The notes: generated by a model not told the origin, from the letters alone. Numbered from the stretch's first letter, positions 1 to 11,708 are shown. The stretch: 64,000 nucleotides of DNA from Ancylobacter sp. WKF20 (GCF_029760895.1 NZ_CP121679.1:1798001-1862000), one strand, 5' to 3'. A program made the numbers and translations.

Positions 1-1
1 G

Positions 2-577
2 GCCGATCTCAAGGGCAAGAAGGTCGCCGTGACCAAGGGCGCCGGCAGCCACTATCTCCTGCTGGCCGCGCTGGCCAAGGGCGGGCTGACCTTCAAGGAC
101 ATCACCCCGGCCTATCTGACCCCGGCGGACGGACGCGCCGCTTTCGTCGGCGGCAATGTCGATGCCTGGGTCGCTTGGGATCCGTTCCTCGCCACCACGC
201 AGGCCGCCTCCAAGGCGCGGATCCTGGCGGACGGCTCCAACGGGCTCGCCAGCTACAAGCGCTATTATCTCAGCTCCGAAGCCTTCGCGCAGAGCAGCCC
301 GAAGGTGCTCGCAATCATCTTCGAGAAGCTGAAGGCAAAGGGCGAGTGGGTGAAGGCCCATCCGAAGGAGGCTGCCGCGCAGCTCGCCACGCTGTGGGGC
401 ATTGATGCCAGCGCGGTCGAGGTGGCCAATGGCCGGCGCAGCTACAAGGTCGGCGCCGTGACCAAGGCCGGCCTCGGCGAGCAGCAGAAGATCGCGGACA
501 CCTTCTTCAAGGAAGGCCTGCTTCCGCGGGAAGTCGACACCAGCACGGTGTCCATCTGGCAGCCGGCGGGCCTGTGA
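2..577 (+). CDS. ssuA: Aliphatic sulfonate ABC transporter substrate-binding protein, C-terminal part
   Basis: This is the 3' part of a periplasmic substrate-binding protein of the SsuA/NrtA/TauA group, which delivers sulfonates to an ABC importer. The frame is open to the left edge, so the signal peptide and first lobe lie outside the window. The visible part begins with the usual lobe sequence ADLKGKKVAVTKG and continues through GSHYLLLAAL, a DGRAAFVGGNVDAW stretch and WDPFLATTQ, as in SsuA-type proteins. The GTG at 29 is internal and not a start. The gene converges with metH, with a hairpin in between. The exact ligand cannot be read from this fragment; taurine or another sulfonate is possible. 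Confidence 0.8.
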   Translation, partial: ADLKGKKVAVTKGAGSHYLLLAALAKGGLTFKDITPAYLTPADGRAAFVGGNVDAWVAWDPFLATTQAASKARILADGSNGLASYKRYYLSSEAFAQSSPKVLAIIFEKLKAKGEWVKAHPKEAAAQLATLWGIDASAVEVANGRRSYKVGAVTKAGLGEQQKIADTFFKEGLLPREVDTSTVSIWQPAGL

Positions 578-584
578 GCCTCCA

Positions 585-608
585 CGGAAGGGCCTGCGGG
601 CCCTTCCG
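585..608. terminator. Terminator-like hairpin between convergent ssuA and metH
   Basis: A perfect 10-bp stem (CGGAAGGGCC / GGCCCTTCCG) with a TGCG loop lies just after the ssuA stop and before the metH stop. There is no T-tract on either side, so it is a terminator-like hairpin shared by the convergent genes and not a textbook intrinsic terminator. Confidence 0.5.
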
Positions 609-634
609 CCTCGCCGTTGCATCGTTTGCCGGCG

Positions 635-4375
<3,741 letters not shown>

Positions 4376-4388
4376 GGCAGAACGCTTC

Positions 4389-4760
4389 CTACTCCCTCTC
4401 CCCGTCGGGGAGAGGGTTGGGGTGAGGGGCCCCGCCGCGCAGGGTTTCGAGAATGCGCAGCAGAACCCCGTCGAGATTTGTCAGCACGTCGTTATTCCAG
4501 AAACGAATGACCAGAAAGCCACAAGCTTCGATCATCCTTGTTCGTTCCTCGTCGGTCTCGGCTGTATGCTGACCACCGTCGAGTTCAATCACCAGTTTCG
4601 CATCGACGCAGAGGAAGTCGACGACATATCTGTCGACCGGGGCCTGACGTCGAAACTTCCAGCCTTCCAGCCGACGATCGCGCAAGCGGGACCAGAGAAG
4701 GGATTCGACATCGGTCTGGTCTTTGCGCAACCGACGCGCTCTCGAAGTCTTGCCCGTCAT
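4389..4760 (-). CDS. DUF559 (Vsr-like endonuclease fold) protein
   Basis: This 123-residue protein belongs to the DUF559 family, related in fold to very-short-patch-repair and restriction endonucleases. Seen motifs are [19 protein letters not shown], the nuclease-like core [19 protein letters not shown], and FWNNDVL near the C-terminus. The ATG at 4760 is chosen because the longer frame upstream reads through a palindromic repeat and is Arg-rich. The last residues, [12 protein letters not shown], are encoded by the repeat at 4394-4416. The gene is flanked by that repeat and an inverted copy at 4787-4807, and it interrupts metF-metH. Nuclease activity is inferred from the family; the biological role is unknown. 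Confidence 0.85.
   Translation of the reverse strand: MTGKTSRARRLRKDQTDVESLLWSRLRDRRLEGWKFRRQAPVDRYVVDFLCVDAKLVIELDGGQHTAETDEERTRMIEACGFLVIRFWNNDVLTNLDGVLLRILETLRGGAPHPNPLPDGERE
4394..4416. repeat. REP-like palindrome (CTCTCCCCG type), copy 1
   Basis: A 23-bp palindrome with 11-bp arms (CCCTCTCCCCG / CGGGGAGAGGG) around one T. It is followed on the + strand by a GGGTGAGGGG-like tail. It encodes the C-terminus of the DUF559 protein and forms an inverted pair with the copy at 4787-4807. Confidence 0.85.
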
Positions 4761-4786
4761 CCCCCTCACCCGCCGCTGCGCGGCGA

Positions 4787-4807
4787 CCTCTCCCCGACGG
4801 GGAGAGG
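4787..4807. repeat. REP-like palindrome (CTCTCCCCG type), copy 2, inverted
   Basis: A 21-bp palindrome with 10-bp arms (CCTCTCCCCG / CGGGGAGAGG). Its CCCCTCACCC flank is the reverse complement of the flank of copy 1, so the two copies point at each other across the DUF559 gene. It lies just downstream of the metF stop. Confidence 0.85.
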
Positions 4808-4839
4808 TTAAGCTACCGCAACATCGGTACAATTTCCGC

Positions 4840-5763
4840 TCACGCCGCCGCCTGCCCTGCCGCTGTGACCTCCTGCGGCGGGCGCACACCGAGCAGGTGG
4901 CAGACCGCGTAGACGAGATCGGCGCGGTTCAGCGTGTAGAAATGGAACTCGGTCACGCCGCGATCAACCAGGTCGAACACCTGCTCGGCCGCCACCGCCG
5001 CGGCGATCAGCTTGCGGGTCTCGGGATCATTGTCGAGCCCCTCGAAGCGCCCGGCGAGCCAGGCGGGCATGTAGGTGCCGGTCTTCTCCGAGAAGTTCTT
5101 GGCCTGCTTGAAGTTCGACACCGGCAGGATGCCGGGCACGATCGGTACATCAATACCGCGCGCGCGCACCTTGTCGAGGTAGCGGAAGTAGAGGTCATTG
5201 TCGAAGAAGCACTGGGTGATGGCCCGCGTCGCCCCGGCATCGACCTTGGCGGCAAGGATGTCGAGATCGGTGTCGAGGCTGGGGCTTTCCGGGTGCTTTT
5301 CCGGGTAAGCCGAGACGGAGACTTCGAAATTCGCGATGCGGCGAATGCCGGCGACCAGCTCCGCCGAGCTCTTGTAGCCGTCCTCATGCGGCTCATAGGC
5401 CTGCCCGACGCCGCCCGGCGGGTCGCCGCGCAGGGCCACGATGTGGCGCACGCCGGCGTCCCAATAGCCGCGCACGACATCATCCACCTCGTCCTTCGAG
5501 GCGGAGACGCAGGTGAGGTGCGCGGCCGGGGCGAGGCGGGTTTCCTTGACGATGCGTTCGACGGTCGCGTGGGTACGCTCACGGGTGGAGCCGCCCGCGC
5601 CATAGGTGACGGAGACGAATTTCGGCGCCAGCGGCGCCAGACGGGTAATGGAGGACCACAGGGTCGCCTCCATTTCCGGCGTCTTGGGCGGGAAGAACTC
5701 GAACGAGACCGAAATGGGCCGCCCGCCGGCGCGGCGGCTGCGGCGCTCGATATCCGACGACAT
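4840..5763 (-). CDS. metF: 5,10-methylenetetrahydrofolate reductase
   Basis: MetF reduces methylenetetrahydrofolate to 5-methyltetrahydrofolate, the methyl donor used by MetH further down the same unit. The 307-residue protein is a normal-length TIM-barrel flavoenzyme: SVSFEFFPPKT at residues 19-29 carries the catalytic Glu, SVTYGAGGSTRERT is the next strand-loop, and HIVALRGDPP and TRAITQCFFDND follow. Its ATG shares one base with the stop of the upstream ArsR-methyltransferase gene, so the two are translationally coupled. Confidence 0.96.
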   Translation of the reverse strand: MSSDIERRSRRAGGRPISVSFEFFPPKTPEMEATLWSSITRLAPLAPKFVSVTYGAGGSTRERTHATVERIVKETRLAPAAHLTCVSASKDEVDDVVRGYWDAGVRHIVALRGDPPGGVGQAYEPHEDGYKSSAELVAGIRRIANFEVSVSAYPEKHPESPSLDTDLDILAAKVDAGATRAITQCFFDNDLYFRYLDKVRARGIDVPIVPGILPVSNFKQAKNFSEKTGTYMPAWLAGRFEGLDNDPETRKLIAAAVAAEQVFDLVDRGVTEFHFYTLNRADLVYAVCHLLGVRPPQEVTAAGQAAA

Positions 5764-6761
5764 CAGGCGACCTCCCTGTTGTTTTGGGCTGAGGCCAGCG
5801 CGATGCGCGGATCGCGGGCCAGCCAGAGTGACACGGTTAGCTTGCCGTCAGCTTGCGGCGCGAGAAGACGGTGCGATTGAGGGCTAAGTCCTGCCTGAAC
5901 AAGCCAATTTTCCAAGATCTCGGGGGCGAAGCCGAGGCGGCGATGGGCGTGCTGCTCGCGCAGGAACTCCAGATCATGCGGGTCGAAGTCGATCACCAGC
6001 AGCCGCCCGCCCGGACGCAGCACGCGGGCGGCTTCCTTCAGCGCGCGTGGGGCGTCCTCCAGGAAGTGGAGCACCTGATGAACCACCACGACATCGAAGG
6101 AATCGCGTGGCAAAGCAAGGCTGTAGATGTCGCCCTGCCGCACCGTGGCGTTGCGCACGCCGGCGCGCTCCAGATTGGCGCGGGCGACGCTGAGCATTTC
6201 CGAGGACAGGTCGATGCCGACGCCGCGCTCCATCTCGCCGGCGAACAGTTCGAGAATGCGGCCCGTGCCGGTGCCGAGATCGAGCAGGCTGCCGATGGTG
6301 GCGCCGGAAAGCGCTGATTTTATAGCGGCTTCCACCTGTTCTTCCGGCGCGTGGAGGCGGCGGATGGCGTCCCATTCATGGGCATGGGCGCGGAAATAGG
6401 CCTGTGCCTGCGCCGCGCGGGCGGCGCGCACCGCCTCCAGCCGCTCGCGGTCGCGCAGCAGGATGGCGTCGTCGGGGGCAAGGAGGTCCAGCAGCGCGTC
6501 GGTGAGCGCGGCGGCGGGGGCCTCGGTGGCGCGGCGGTAGAACACCCAGCTCGCCTCGCGGTATCTCTCCACCAGACCCGCTTCGGCCAAGAGCTTGAGA
6601 TGACGGGAGATTCGCGGCTGCGACTGGCCGAGAATCTCGGTAAGCTCGGAGACCGTCAGCTCCCCCTCACCGATCAGCGCCAGCAGGCGCAGGCGCGTAT
6701 CCTCGCCGGCCGCCTTGAGGCCGTCGAGCAGCAGCGGGAAGGATAAGGGCAGGCTCGCCAC
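5763..6761 (-). CDS. ArsR-family regulator fused to a SAM-dependent methyltransferase (SahR-like)
   Basis: A two-domain protein of 332 residues. The first roughly 100 residues are an ArsR winged helix (LRLLALIGEGELTVSELTEI, QSQPRISRHLKLLAEAGLV). The rest is a class I methyltransferase with motif I LLDLGTGTGRILEL and DVVVVHQVLHFL. Such fusions commonly head metF/metH units in alphaproteobacteria and resemble SahR, the S-adenosylhomocysteine-responsive repressor. The GTG at 6761 is preferred: a longer frame from 6839 would run through a strong palindrome at 6797-6822, which suits an operator. It overlaps metF by one base. Control of metF-metH is inference from position; whether the methyltransferase domain is catalytic or only a sensor is unknown. 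Confidence 0.85.
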   Translation of the reverse strand: MASLPLSFPLLLDGLKAAGEDTRLRLLALIGEGELTVSELTEILGQSQPRISRHLKLLAEAGLVERYREASWVFYRRATEAPAAALTDALLDLLAPDDAILLRDRERLEAVRAARAAQAQAYFRAHAHEWDAIRRLHAPEEQVEAAIKSALSGATIGSLLDLGTGTGRILELFAGEMERGVGIDLSSEMLSVARANLERAGVRNATVRQGDIYSLALPRDSFDVVVVHQVLHFLEDAPRALKEAARVLRPGGRLLVIDFDPHDLEFLREQHAHRRLGFAPEILENWLVQAGLSPQSHRLLAPQADGKLTVSLWLARDPRIALASAQNNREVA

Positions 6762-6796
6762 GGGTGTCTCGATCTGTCGCTGGTCGCTGGTCGGAA

Positions 6797-6822
6797 AAGA
6801 TATAAAGATATGTTTATGTCTT
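6797..6822. promoter_or_regulatory. Candidate operator of the methionine unit
   Basis: A 26-bp imperfect palindrome with a core of ATAAAGATATGTTTAT flanked by AAGAT and GTCTT. 22 of 26 positions match the reverse complement. It lies 36 bp upstream of the GTG start of the ArsR fusion and is strikingly AT-rich for this genome. ArsR proteins bind such dyads; autoregulation is inferred. Confidence 0.6.
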
Positions 6823-6927
6823 ATTCGACCCGCGCGCAAGAGGGGTGAAGCCGGGCTGGCATACCAGTCTCACGCCGTGGCGGGTCAGTGCAGTGAGGTG
6901 GACGATCAGGCCAACCGGATGACCAGT

Positions 6928-6955
6928 CAGGCTTGTGTGTACAGGCTTGTGTGTA
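6928..6955 (+). repeat. 14-bp perfect tandem duplication
   Basis: CAGGCTTGTGTGTA occurs twice head to tail (6928-6941 and 6942-6955) in the gap between the divergent ArsR fusion and trmO. It lies about 75 bp upstream of trmO and may alter promoter spacing; no function is shown. Confidence 0.7.
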
Positions 6956-7028
6956 TCAGTCGGCACGGCCGGCCCAGGCCGGCAGCGCGCTCCTTGCTGC
7001 CGGTCCCCCACAGAGTAAAGTCGCCGCC

Positions 7029-7577
7029 ATGAACCCGCCCGATGACACCCCCTCGCCCCACCCCTCCGCCCTGCCCGATTTCGGCATCCGCCCGGGCGAG
7101 GTCGCGGTCGAGCTGCCGGCGGCGCCGGATGCGGGGCTTCACTTCATCGGCCGCCTGCGCACCCCCTGGACGCGGCGGGCCGACTGCCCGCGCAACAGCC
7201 GCGAATCGGACGCGCCCTGCACGGTGGAGATCGACGCTCCCTTCCGCCCGGCGCTGGAGGGGCTGGCGGGCACCACCCATCTCTGGCTGCTCTACTGGAT
7301 GGACCATGCGCCGCGGAACCTCGTGGTGCAGGTGCCGCGCAGCTATGGCTTCGGGCGCGGCACTTTCGCGCTGCGCAGCCCGGCGCGGCCCAACCCCATC
7401 GCAATGAGCGCGGTGCGTGTGCTGGCCCTCCGCCCGGACAGCCTCACCGTGGCGGGGCTCGATTGCCTCGACGGCACGCCGCTCCTCGACATCAAGCCCT
7501 ATTTCGCCTCCACCGACTGCTTCCCCGATGCGATTGTCGGCTGGCACCGGGAACACAAGCGGCCCGACGGCGCTTGA
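7029..7577 (+). CDS. trmO: tRNA (N6-threonylcarbamoyladenosine(37)-N6)-methyltransferase TrmO
   Basis: TrmO (old name TsaA/YaeB, UPF0066) methylates t6A37 of some tRNAs using SAM. The 182-residue protein contains the family landmarks FIGRLRTPWTRR, LEGLAGTTHLWLLYW, FALRSPARPNPIAMS, and the C-terminal LDCLDGTPLLDIKPY. The ATG at 7029 gives the normal N-terminus; the frame extends upstream to 6933 but runs into the tandem duplication and lacks conserved sequence. The gene is divergent from the ArsR fusion and looks monocistronic. Confidence 0.9.
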   Translation: MNPPDDTPSPHPSALPDFGIRPGEVAVELPAAPDAGLHFIGRLRTPWTRRADCPRNSRESDAPCTVEIDAPFRPALEGLAGTTHLWLLYWMDHAPRNLVVQVPRSYGFGRGTFALRSPARPNPIAMSAVRVLALRPDSLTVAGLDCLDGTPLLDIKPYFASTDCFPDAIVGWHREHKRPDGA

Positions 7578-7805
7578 TGGGGGCCTGAGGATCGCCGGAG
7601 CGTGGCAAGCCTCGGGTCAGCAACGAGCCGCTAAGTAATGTGTGACATGAATGCATCGGCACTGCGCCAGACGCATGGCTGATCGGCCAAGCAAGGTTCA
7701 ACGCCCACTCTGGTCTTGAACCTGCCTTGATCGTACGTCATGTGCTGTCACAAGCGTCGCGTGACTGTACCCACGCACCCCACCCGGCATTCCAGTTAAG
7801 GCTTG

Positions 7806-8954
7806 ATGATGGTCGTTCGCCTTGGTTTCGTTCCCGCTGTCGCGCTCGCCGTGCTTGCGTCGGCCGGCACCGCCGGCGCGCAGTCCTATCCCGCCGCGCA
7901 GCAGCCCGCCTCTCCCTATGAGGCAGCCACTTCGCCGACCGAGGCCGAGATTCCGGCGGCCTATGACCCCTATGGCACCGCAGCCCCGGCCGCTGGCGCG
8001 CCGCAGGCTGCCGGCGCTCCGCAGGCTCTGGGCACCCCGCCCGGCGTGCGCGATCCCTATGCGCAGCCCACCGGCCAGCCGCCGGTCGTCGTCGCGCCGG
8101 GCAATGTGCCTCCGGGTGTCCCGCCGATTGCCAACGCGCCCTATACCGATCCCTCGCGCCAGCCGGCCGGCTACCCGGCGGGTGCCTATTCCGGCCAGCA
8201 GCCGGCGGGCTATGGGCAGGCGCCGGCCACCAATAATTACGGCCAGCCCCCGGCCTATGGCAGCGCGGGCGCCCCGGCGGGCGTCTATGCCCCGCCGGCC
8301 GCCGTCGGCAGCGCCGCGCGCCCGGATCTGAACAATAATTACGGTGCCAACGGCTCCAGCGTCGCCATGCTGCCGCCGGAAGACCAGCCCGAGGACGGCC
8401 CGGCCAAGCCGCTGCCGGACAATCTGCGCCGCCAGGTGGTGGACTACGTCACCAAGGAAGCGCCCGGCACCATCGTCATCGATACGCCGAACACCTACCT
8501 CTATTACATCCTGCCGGGCGGCAAGGCCGAGCGTTATGGCATCGGCGTCGGTCGCGAAGGCTTCACCTGGGCCGGCACCGAGAAGATCTCCCGCAAGGCG
8601 GAATGGGCCGACTGGCGCCCGCCGGCGGAAATGATCGAGCGCCAGCCCTATCTGCCGCGCTTCATGGCCGGTGGGCCGGGCAACCCGCTCGGCGCCCGCA
8701 CCATGTATCTGGGCGGCACGATCTACCGCATCCACGGCACGAACCAGCCCTCCACCATCGGCCAGTTCATGTCCTCGGGCTGCATTCGCATGCTGAACGA
8801 GGATGTCGAGAACCTCTATGACAAGGTGAAGGTCGGCACCAAGGTCGTGGTGCTGCCGGGCAATGCCTCCCCGCGCACCGCCTCCGCGCCGGACGCCCAG
8901 CCGATCCCGGTCAGCACGGCAGCGAGCGCCCAGCCGGGCGTCGCGGTGCGCTGA
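7806..8954 (+). CDS. Secreted L,D-transpeptidase (YkuD domain)
   Basis: An exported cell-wall enzyme of 382 residues. A signal peptide ends near AGAQS (about residue 25). A long linker rich in Pro, Ala, Gly, Tyr and Gln (to about residue 195) follows, with short repeats such as AGAPQA and NNYG. The YkuD domain starts at PGTIVIDTPN. The catalytic signature is complete: His310 in IHGTN and Cys326 in SSGCIRM. These enzymes form 3-3 peptidoglycan cross-links or attach proteins to peptidoglycan; which one cannot be told here. ATG codons at 7806 and 7809 are both possible starts. A rho-independent terminator follows. Confidence 0.92.
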   Translation: MMVVRLGFVPAVALAVLASAGTAGAQSYPAAQQPASPYEAATSPTEAEIPAAYDPYGTAAPAAGAPQAAGAPQALGTPPGVRDPYAQPTGQPPVVVAPGNVPPGVPPIANAPYTDPSRQPAGYPAGAYSGQQPAGYGQAPATNNYGQPPAYGSAGAPAGVYAPPAAVGSAARPDLNNNYGANGSSVAMLPPEDQPEDGPAKPLPDNLRRQVVDYVTKEAPGTIVIDTPNTYLYYILPGGKAERYGIGVGREGFTWAGTEKISRKAEWADWRPPAEMIERQPYLPRFMAGGPGNPLGARTMYLGGTIYRIHGTNQPSTIGQFMSSGCIRMLNEDVENLYDKVKVGTKVVVLPGNASPRTASAPDAQPIPVSTAASAQPGVAVR

Positions 8955-8981
8955 CGCGCCGCACCTCTTCTGAACGACCTC

Positions 8982-9016
8982 AAATCCCGGCTGGCCCTGC
9001 CCGCCGGGATTTTTGT
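8982..9016 (+). terminator. Rho-independent terminator of the L,D-transpeptidase gene
   Basis: Stem AAATCCCGG / CCGGGATTT (8982-8990 / 9004-9012) followed by a TTTTGTTTG tract, 27 bp after the stop codon. Confidence 0.85.
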
Positions 9017-9041
9017 TTGTGCTCCGGTGGAGCGGCGAGCG

Positions 9042-9713
9042 TCACGGCACCCAGAGCTGCTGCGCCGGCACGCGCACGCTGATCTCGGCGCCCGCCTCCA
9101 ATGCCCCCGCCCGCTCCACCCAGGCGACGAGACCGCGCAACCCCTTTGCCGCCGTGACGAAAGCCAGCGCCAGATCGGCGGCGGGCAAGGCTAGCCCCAT
9201 TTCCGCGATCCCCTCAGCCACCGCCTGCCCGGCGTGACGGCAGGGAGCGTTCTCGCCCTCCACCACCAGCGCCGCCCCGCCGGGGAAATGCAGCCGCGTG
9301 CCGACGGGAAGCCGGGTGAGGCGGGCAAGCCCCTCCACCACCAGATTGGCGCCGAGCCATTCCGGCCGGATCTCCACCACACCGAGCCGGGCGGCGACGG
9401 CGGCAAGCTCGTCCAGCGCCACCAGCGAGACCTGCCGCGTGTTGCGGATCGGCGCGCCGCGCGGATACCACGGCACGCGGGCATCGGCCTTGCGGGCGGC
9501 GCCGGCATGGCGGTCACCGGTAATGCCGTCGAGTGTGAGGTCGAGCGCGGCCACGTCGCGGGTGAGGAAGCCCCGCCCATCCGCCAGCAGGGTGCGGGCG
9601 AGCCGCGCCTTGAGCCGCCGGCCCGGCAGCGCGGCGGGCGCCTCAACGACCGTTGCGCCGAACAGGTCGGGAACCGGCCCCTCGGCCGTCACGGGGGCGG
9701 ATCGCCGGGCCAT
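9042..9713 (-). CDS. MOSC domain-containing protein
   Basis: A 223-residue MOSC (molybdenum cofactor sulfurase C-terminal) domain protein. Visible landmarks are DGITGDRHAG, RQVSLVALDEL, PEWLGANLVVEG, LTRLPVGTRLHFPGGA, and the conserved Cys in ENAPCRHAG. The family binds molybdenum cofactor or sulfur ligands and includes detoxifying molybdoenzymes and sulfur carriers. The ATG at 9713 is preferred to the TTG at 9731. It stands alone, convergent with the L,D-transpeptidase and divergent from the hdeD-like gene. Its substrate is unknown. Confidence 0.85.
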   Translation of the reverse strand: MARRSAPVTAEGPVPDLFGATVVEAPAALPGRRLKARLARTLLADGRGFLTRDVAALDLTLDGITGDRHAGAARKADARVPWYPRGAPIRNTRQVSLVALDELAAVAARLGVVEIRPEWLGANLVVEGLARLTRLPVGTRLHFPGGAALVVEGENAPCRHAGQAVAEGIAEMGLALPAADLALAFVTAAKGLRGLVAWVERAGALEAGAEISVRVPAQQLWVP

Positions 9714-9810
9714 CCTCGCTCCTAGTATCAACTACGGACGTGCGTTCGGGATGTTACCCCTGCGGCGGGGGCGACTATACCATGGGCCACTCGTCGCAGG
9801 ACGAGTCGTT

Positions 9811-9836
9811 GGAACCCATCGGGCCCGGACAGCGTT
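9811..9836 (+). promoter_or_regulatory. EcfG-type general stress promoter upstream of the hdeD-like gene
   Basis: GGAAC at 9811-9815 and CGTT at 9833-9836 are separated by 17 bp. This matches the alphaproteobacterial EcfG (PhyR cascade) consensus GGAAC-N16/17-CGTT. The start codon lies 38 bp downstream. Confidence 0.65.
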
Positions 9837-9874
9837 ACCGCGCTGCCGGCGCGCCGCCTGGAAGAGGATCGATC

Positions 9875-10453
9875 ATGTCACTCCCGACTGACTCCCTGAC
9901 GCCCACGCCCGGCAGCGCCCTTGCGGGGCACCTCAGCGCGCTGCGCGCCAAATGGGGCTGGTTCGTCGCGCTCGGCCTTCTGATGCTGATCGCCGGCGTC
10001 ATCGTGCTCGGCAATACCGCGCTCGGCACGGTGGTTTCCGTTCTCTTTATCGGCGTGGTGCTGGCGATCTCCGGCGTGGCGCAGATCTTCCATGCCTTCC
10101 AGGTCAAGGGCTGGGGCGCCTTCGCCTTCTGGCTGCTGGACGGCCTGCTCTATCTCGCCGCCGGCGTCGTCGCCTTCGCCGAGCCGCTGCTGGCCGCCGC
10201 CGTGCTGACGCTGCTGATCGGCGCGGCGCTGCTGGTCGGTGGCATCTTCCGGCTTGTGGCCGCCTTCCAGATGCGCCCCGCCGCGAACTGGGGCTGGATC
10301 GCCGCCTCGGCGGTGCTGACCGTGCTGCTCGGCCTGCTGATCATCGCCGGCTGGCCGGTGAGCGGGCTGTGGGTGCTCGGTCTCTTCCTCGGCGTCGATC
10401 TCGTCTTCAATGGCCTCGCCGTGCTGATGCTCGGCCTGCGCCTGAAGAAGTGA
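9875..10453 (+). CDS. HdeD family acid-resistance membrane protein
   Basis: A 192-residue inner-membrane protein of the HdeD/DUF308 family with six predicted hydrophobic segments in three repeats (for example WFVALGLLMLIAGVIVLGN, LLDGLLYLAAGVVAF, WIAASAVLTVLLGLLIIAGW). HdeD is linked to acid and stress resistance in E. coli; the biochemical role is unknown. The ATG at 9875 has a good ribosome site (GAAGAGG) at the right distance, and the longer frame upstream would cross a stress promoter candidate at 9811-9836. The opgC gene begins 10 bp after the stop. Confidence 0.88.
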   Translation: MSLPTDSLTPTPGSALAGHLSALRAKWGWFVALGLLMLIAGVIVLGNTALGTVVSVLFIGVVLAISGVAQIFHAFQVKGWGAFAFWLLDGLLYLAAGVVAFAEPLLAAAVLTLLIGAALLVGGIFRLVAAFQMRPAANWGWIAASAVLTVLLGLLIIAGWPVSGLWVLGLFLGVDLVFNGLAVLMLGLRLKK

Positions 10454-10463
10454 GCCGCACCGC

Positions 10464-11708
10464 GTGCTGACCCGCACCACCACGCCGGCCCCCGCCGGGC
10501 GCTCGCCCGGCGCCAACAGGGGGGCCGACAGGGTGGACACGAAGGGAGCGCCGGCCGCGCGGCCGGCGGCTCCCAGCGGGCGCGACCTGCGCCTCGATTT
10601 GTTTCGCGGGCTCGCTTTGTGGTTCATCTTCCTGAACCACATCCCGAACAACGTGGCGAACTGGATCACCAACCGGAATTTCGGCTTTTCCGACGCCACC
10701 GAGATCTTCGTCTTCATCTCAGGCTACACCGCCGCCATGGTCTATGGCCGGCAGATCGACACCGCCGGGGTGATGGTGACCTCCGCGCGTATATTGCGCC
10801 GGGCCTGGCAGCTCTATGTCGCCTTCATCTTCCTGTTCGTCATCTATCTCGCGGAAATCTCCTACGTCGTCGGCTCCTTCTCCAACCCGCTCTATGCGGA
10901 GGAGATGGGCGCGCTGCAGTTCCTCGCGGAACCTGACGTCGCGCTGATCCAGGCGATGCTGCTGAAGTTCCGCCCGGTGAACATGGACGTGCTGCCGCTC
11001 TATATCGTGCTGCTCGCCACCTTCCCGCCCATCCTCTGGGCGCTGAAGAAGAAGCCGGACCTGACGCTCGCCGCCTCCATCCTGCTCTGGGGCATCGCCG
11101 GCTTCACCGGCTTCAACCTGCCGGCCTATCCCGACGACCGGATGTGGTTCTTCAACCCCTTCGCCTGGCAGCTGATGTTCGTGTTCGGCGGCTGGTGCGG
11201 GCTCGGCGGCAGCGACCGGCTGGGCGGTCTCGTCCATTCGCGCCTCGTCCTGTTGCTCTCCGCCGCCTATCTGCTCGTCTCGCTGCTGGTGGTGATCTCC
11301 TGGTGGTGGTCGCCGCTCGAAGGCATCGTGCCCGACGCAATCGGCGCGATCATCTACCCGATCAGCAAAACCGACCTGTCGCCGCTGCGCGTGCTGCATT
11401 TCCTCGCGCTCGCCGTGGTCATCGTCCGCCTGATACCGGTGGATCTGCCAGCGCTGCGTAGCCCGATACTGAAACCGATGATCCTGTGCGGGCAGAATTC
11501 GCTCGAAGTCTTCTGTTTCGGCGTCTTCCTTTCTTTTGCCGCACATTTCGTGCTTAACGAGATTACCGGCGTGCTCTGGATGCAACTCCTGCTCAGCGTT
11601 TCCGGCATCGCCTTAATGGTGGCTCTCTCGTTTCTTCTGTCGTGGTATGGTCGCGTCGAGCGCGAAATTGCCGCGCGTAAATTGGCTGGTCGACGCGGTT
11701 CATCGTGA
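10464..11708 (+). CDS. opgC: OpgC-family membrane acyltransferase
   Basis: A multi-pass membrane protein of the OpgC/MdoC family, which adds succinyl groups to periplasmic glucans. The 414-residue product has a disordered N-terminus, then LRLDLFRGLALWFIFLNHIP, the family signature with the catalytic-type His, FSDATEIFVFISGYTAA, and about ten hydrophobic segments. The GTG at 10464 gives the listed start; a GTG at 10533 with AGGGGGG about 9 bp upstream is a credible alternative. Its stop overlaps the next gene by 4 bp, coupling it to two periplasmic SGNH proteins, which suggests the three act together on an envelope glycan. Confidence 0.88.
   Translation: MLTRTTTPAPAGRSPGANRGADRVDTKGAPAARPAAPSGRDLRLDLFRGLALWFIFLNHIPNNVANWITNRNFGFSDATEIFVFISGYTAAMVYGRQIDTAGVMVTSARILRRAWQLYVAFIFLFVIYLAEISYVVGSFSNPLYAEEMGALQFLAEPDVALIQAMLLKFRPVNMDVLPLYIVLLATFPPILWALKKKPDLTLAASILLWGIAGFTGFNLPAYPDDRMWFFNPFAWQLMFVFGGWCGLGGSDRLGGLVHSRLVLLLSAAYLLVSLLVVISWWWSPLEGIVPDAIGAIIYPISKTDLSPLRVLHFLALAVVIVRLIPVDLPALRSPILKPMILCGQNSLEVFCFGVFLSFAAHFVLNEITGVLWMQLLLSVSGIALMVALSFLLSWYGRVEREIAARKLAGRRGSS

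Noticed and set aside
4389..4810. Complete transposon with target duplication
   Set aside because: The inverted palindromes suggest a unit, but I see no target-site duplication at the edges and no transposase motif. Kept only as a hypothesis.
6762..6839. Longer N-terminus of the ArsR fusion starting at 6839
   Set aside because: It would translate the strong AT-rich palindrome and has no likeness to ArsR N-termini; the GTG at 6761 is better.
7698..8735. 345-residue ORF antisense to the L,D-transpeptidase
   Set aside because: Low-complexity Arg/Gly/Ile product formed opposite the Pro/Ala-rich linker.
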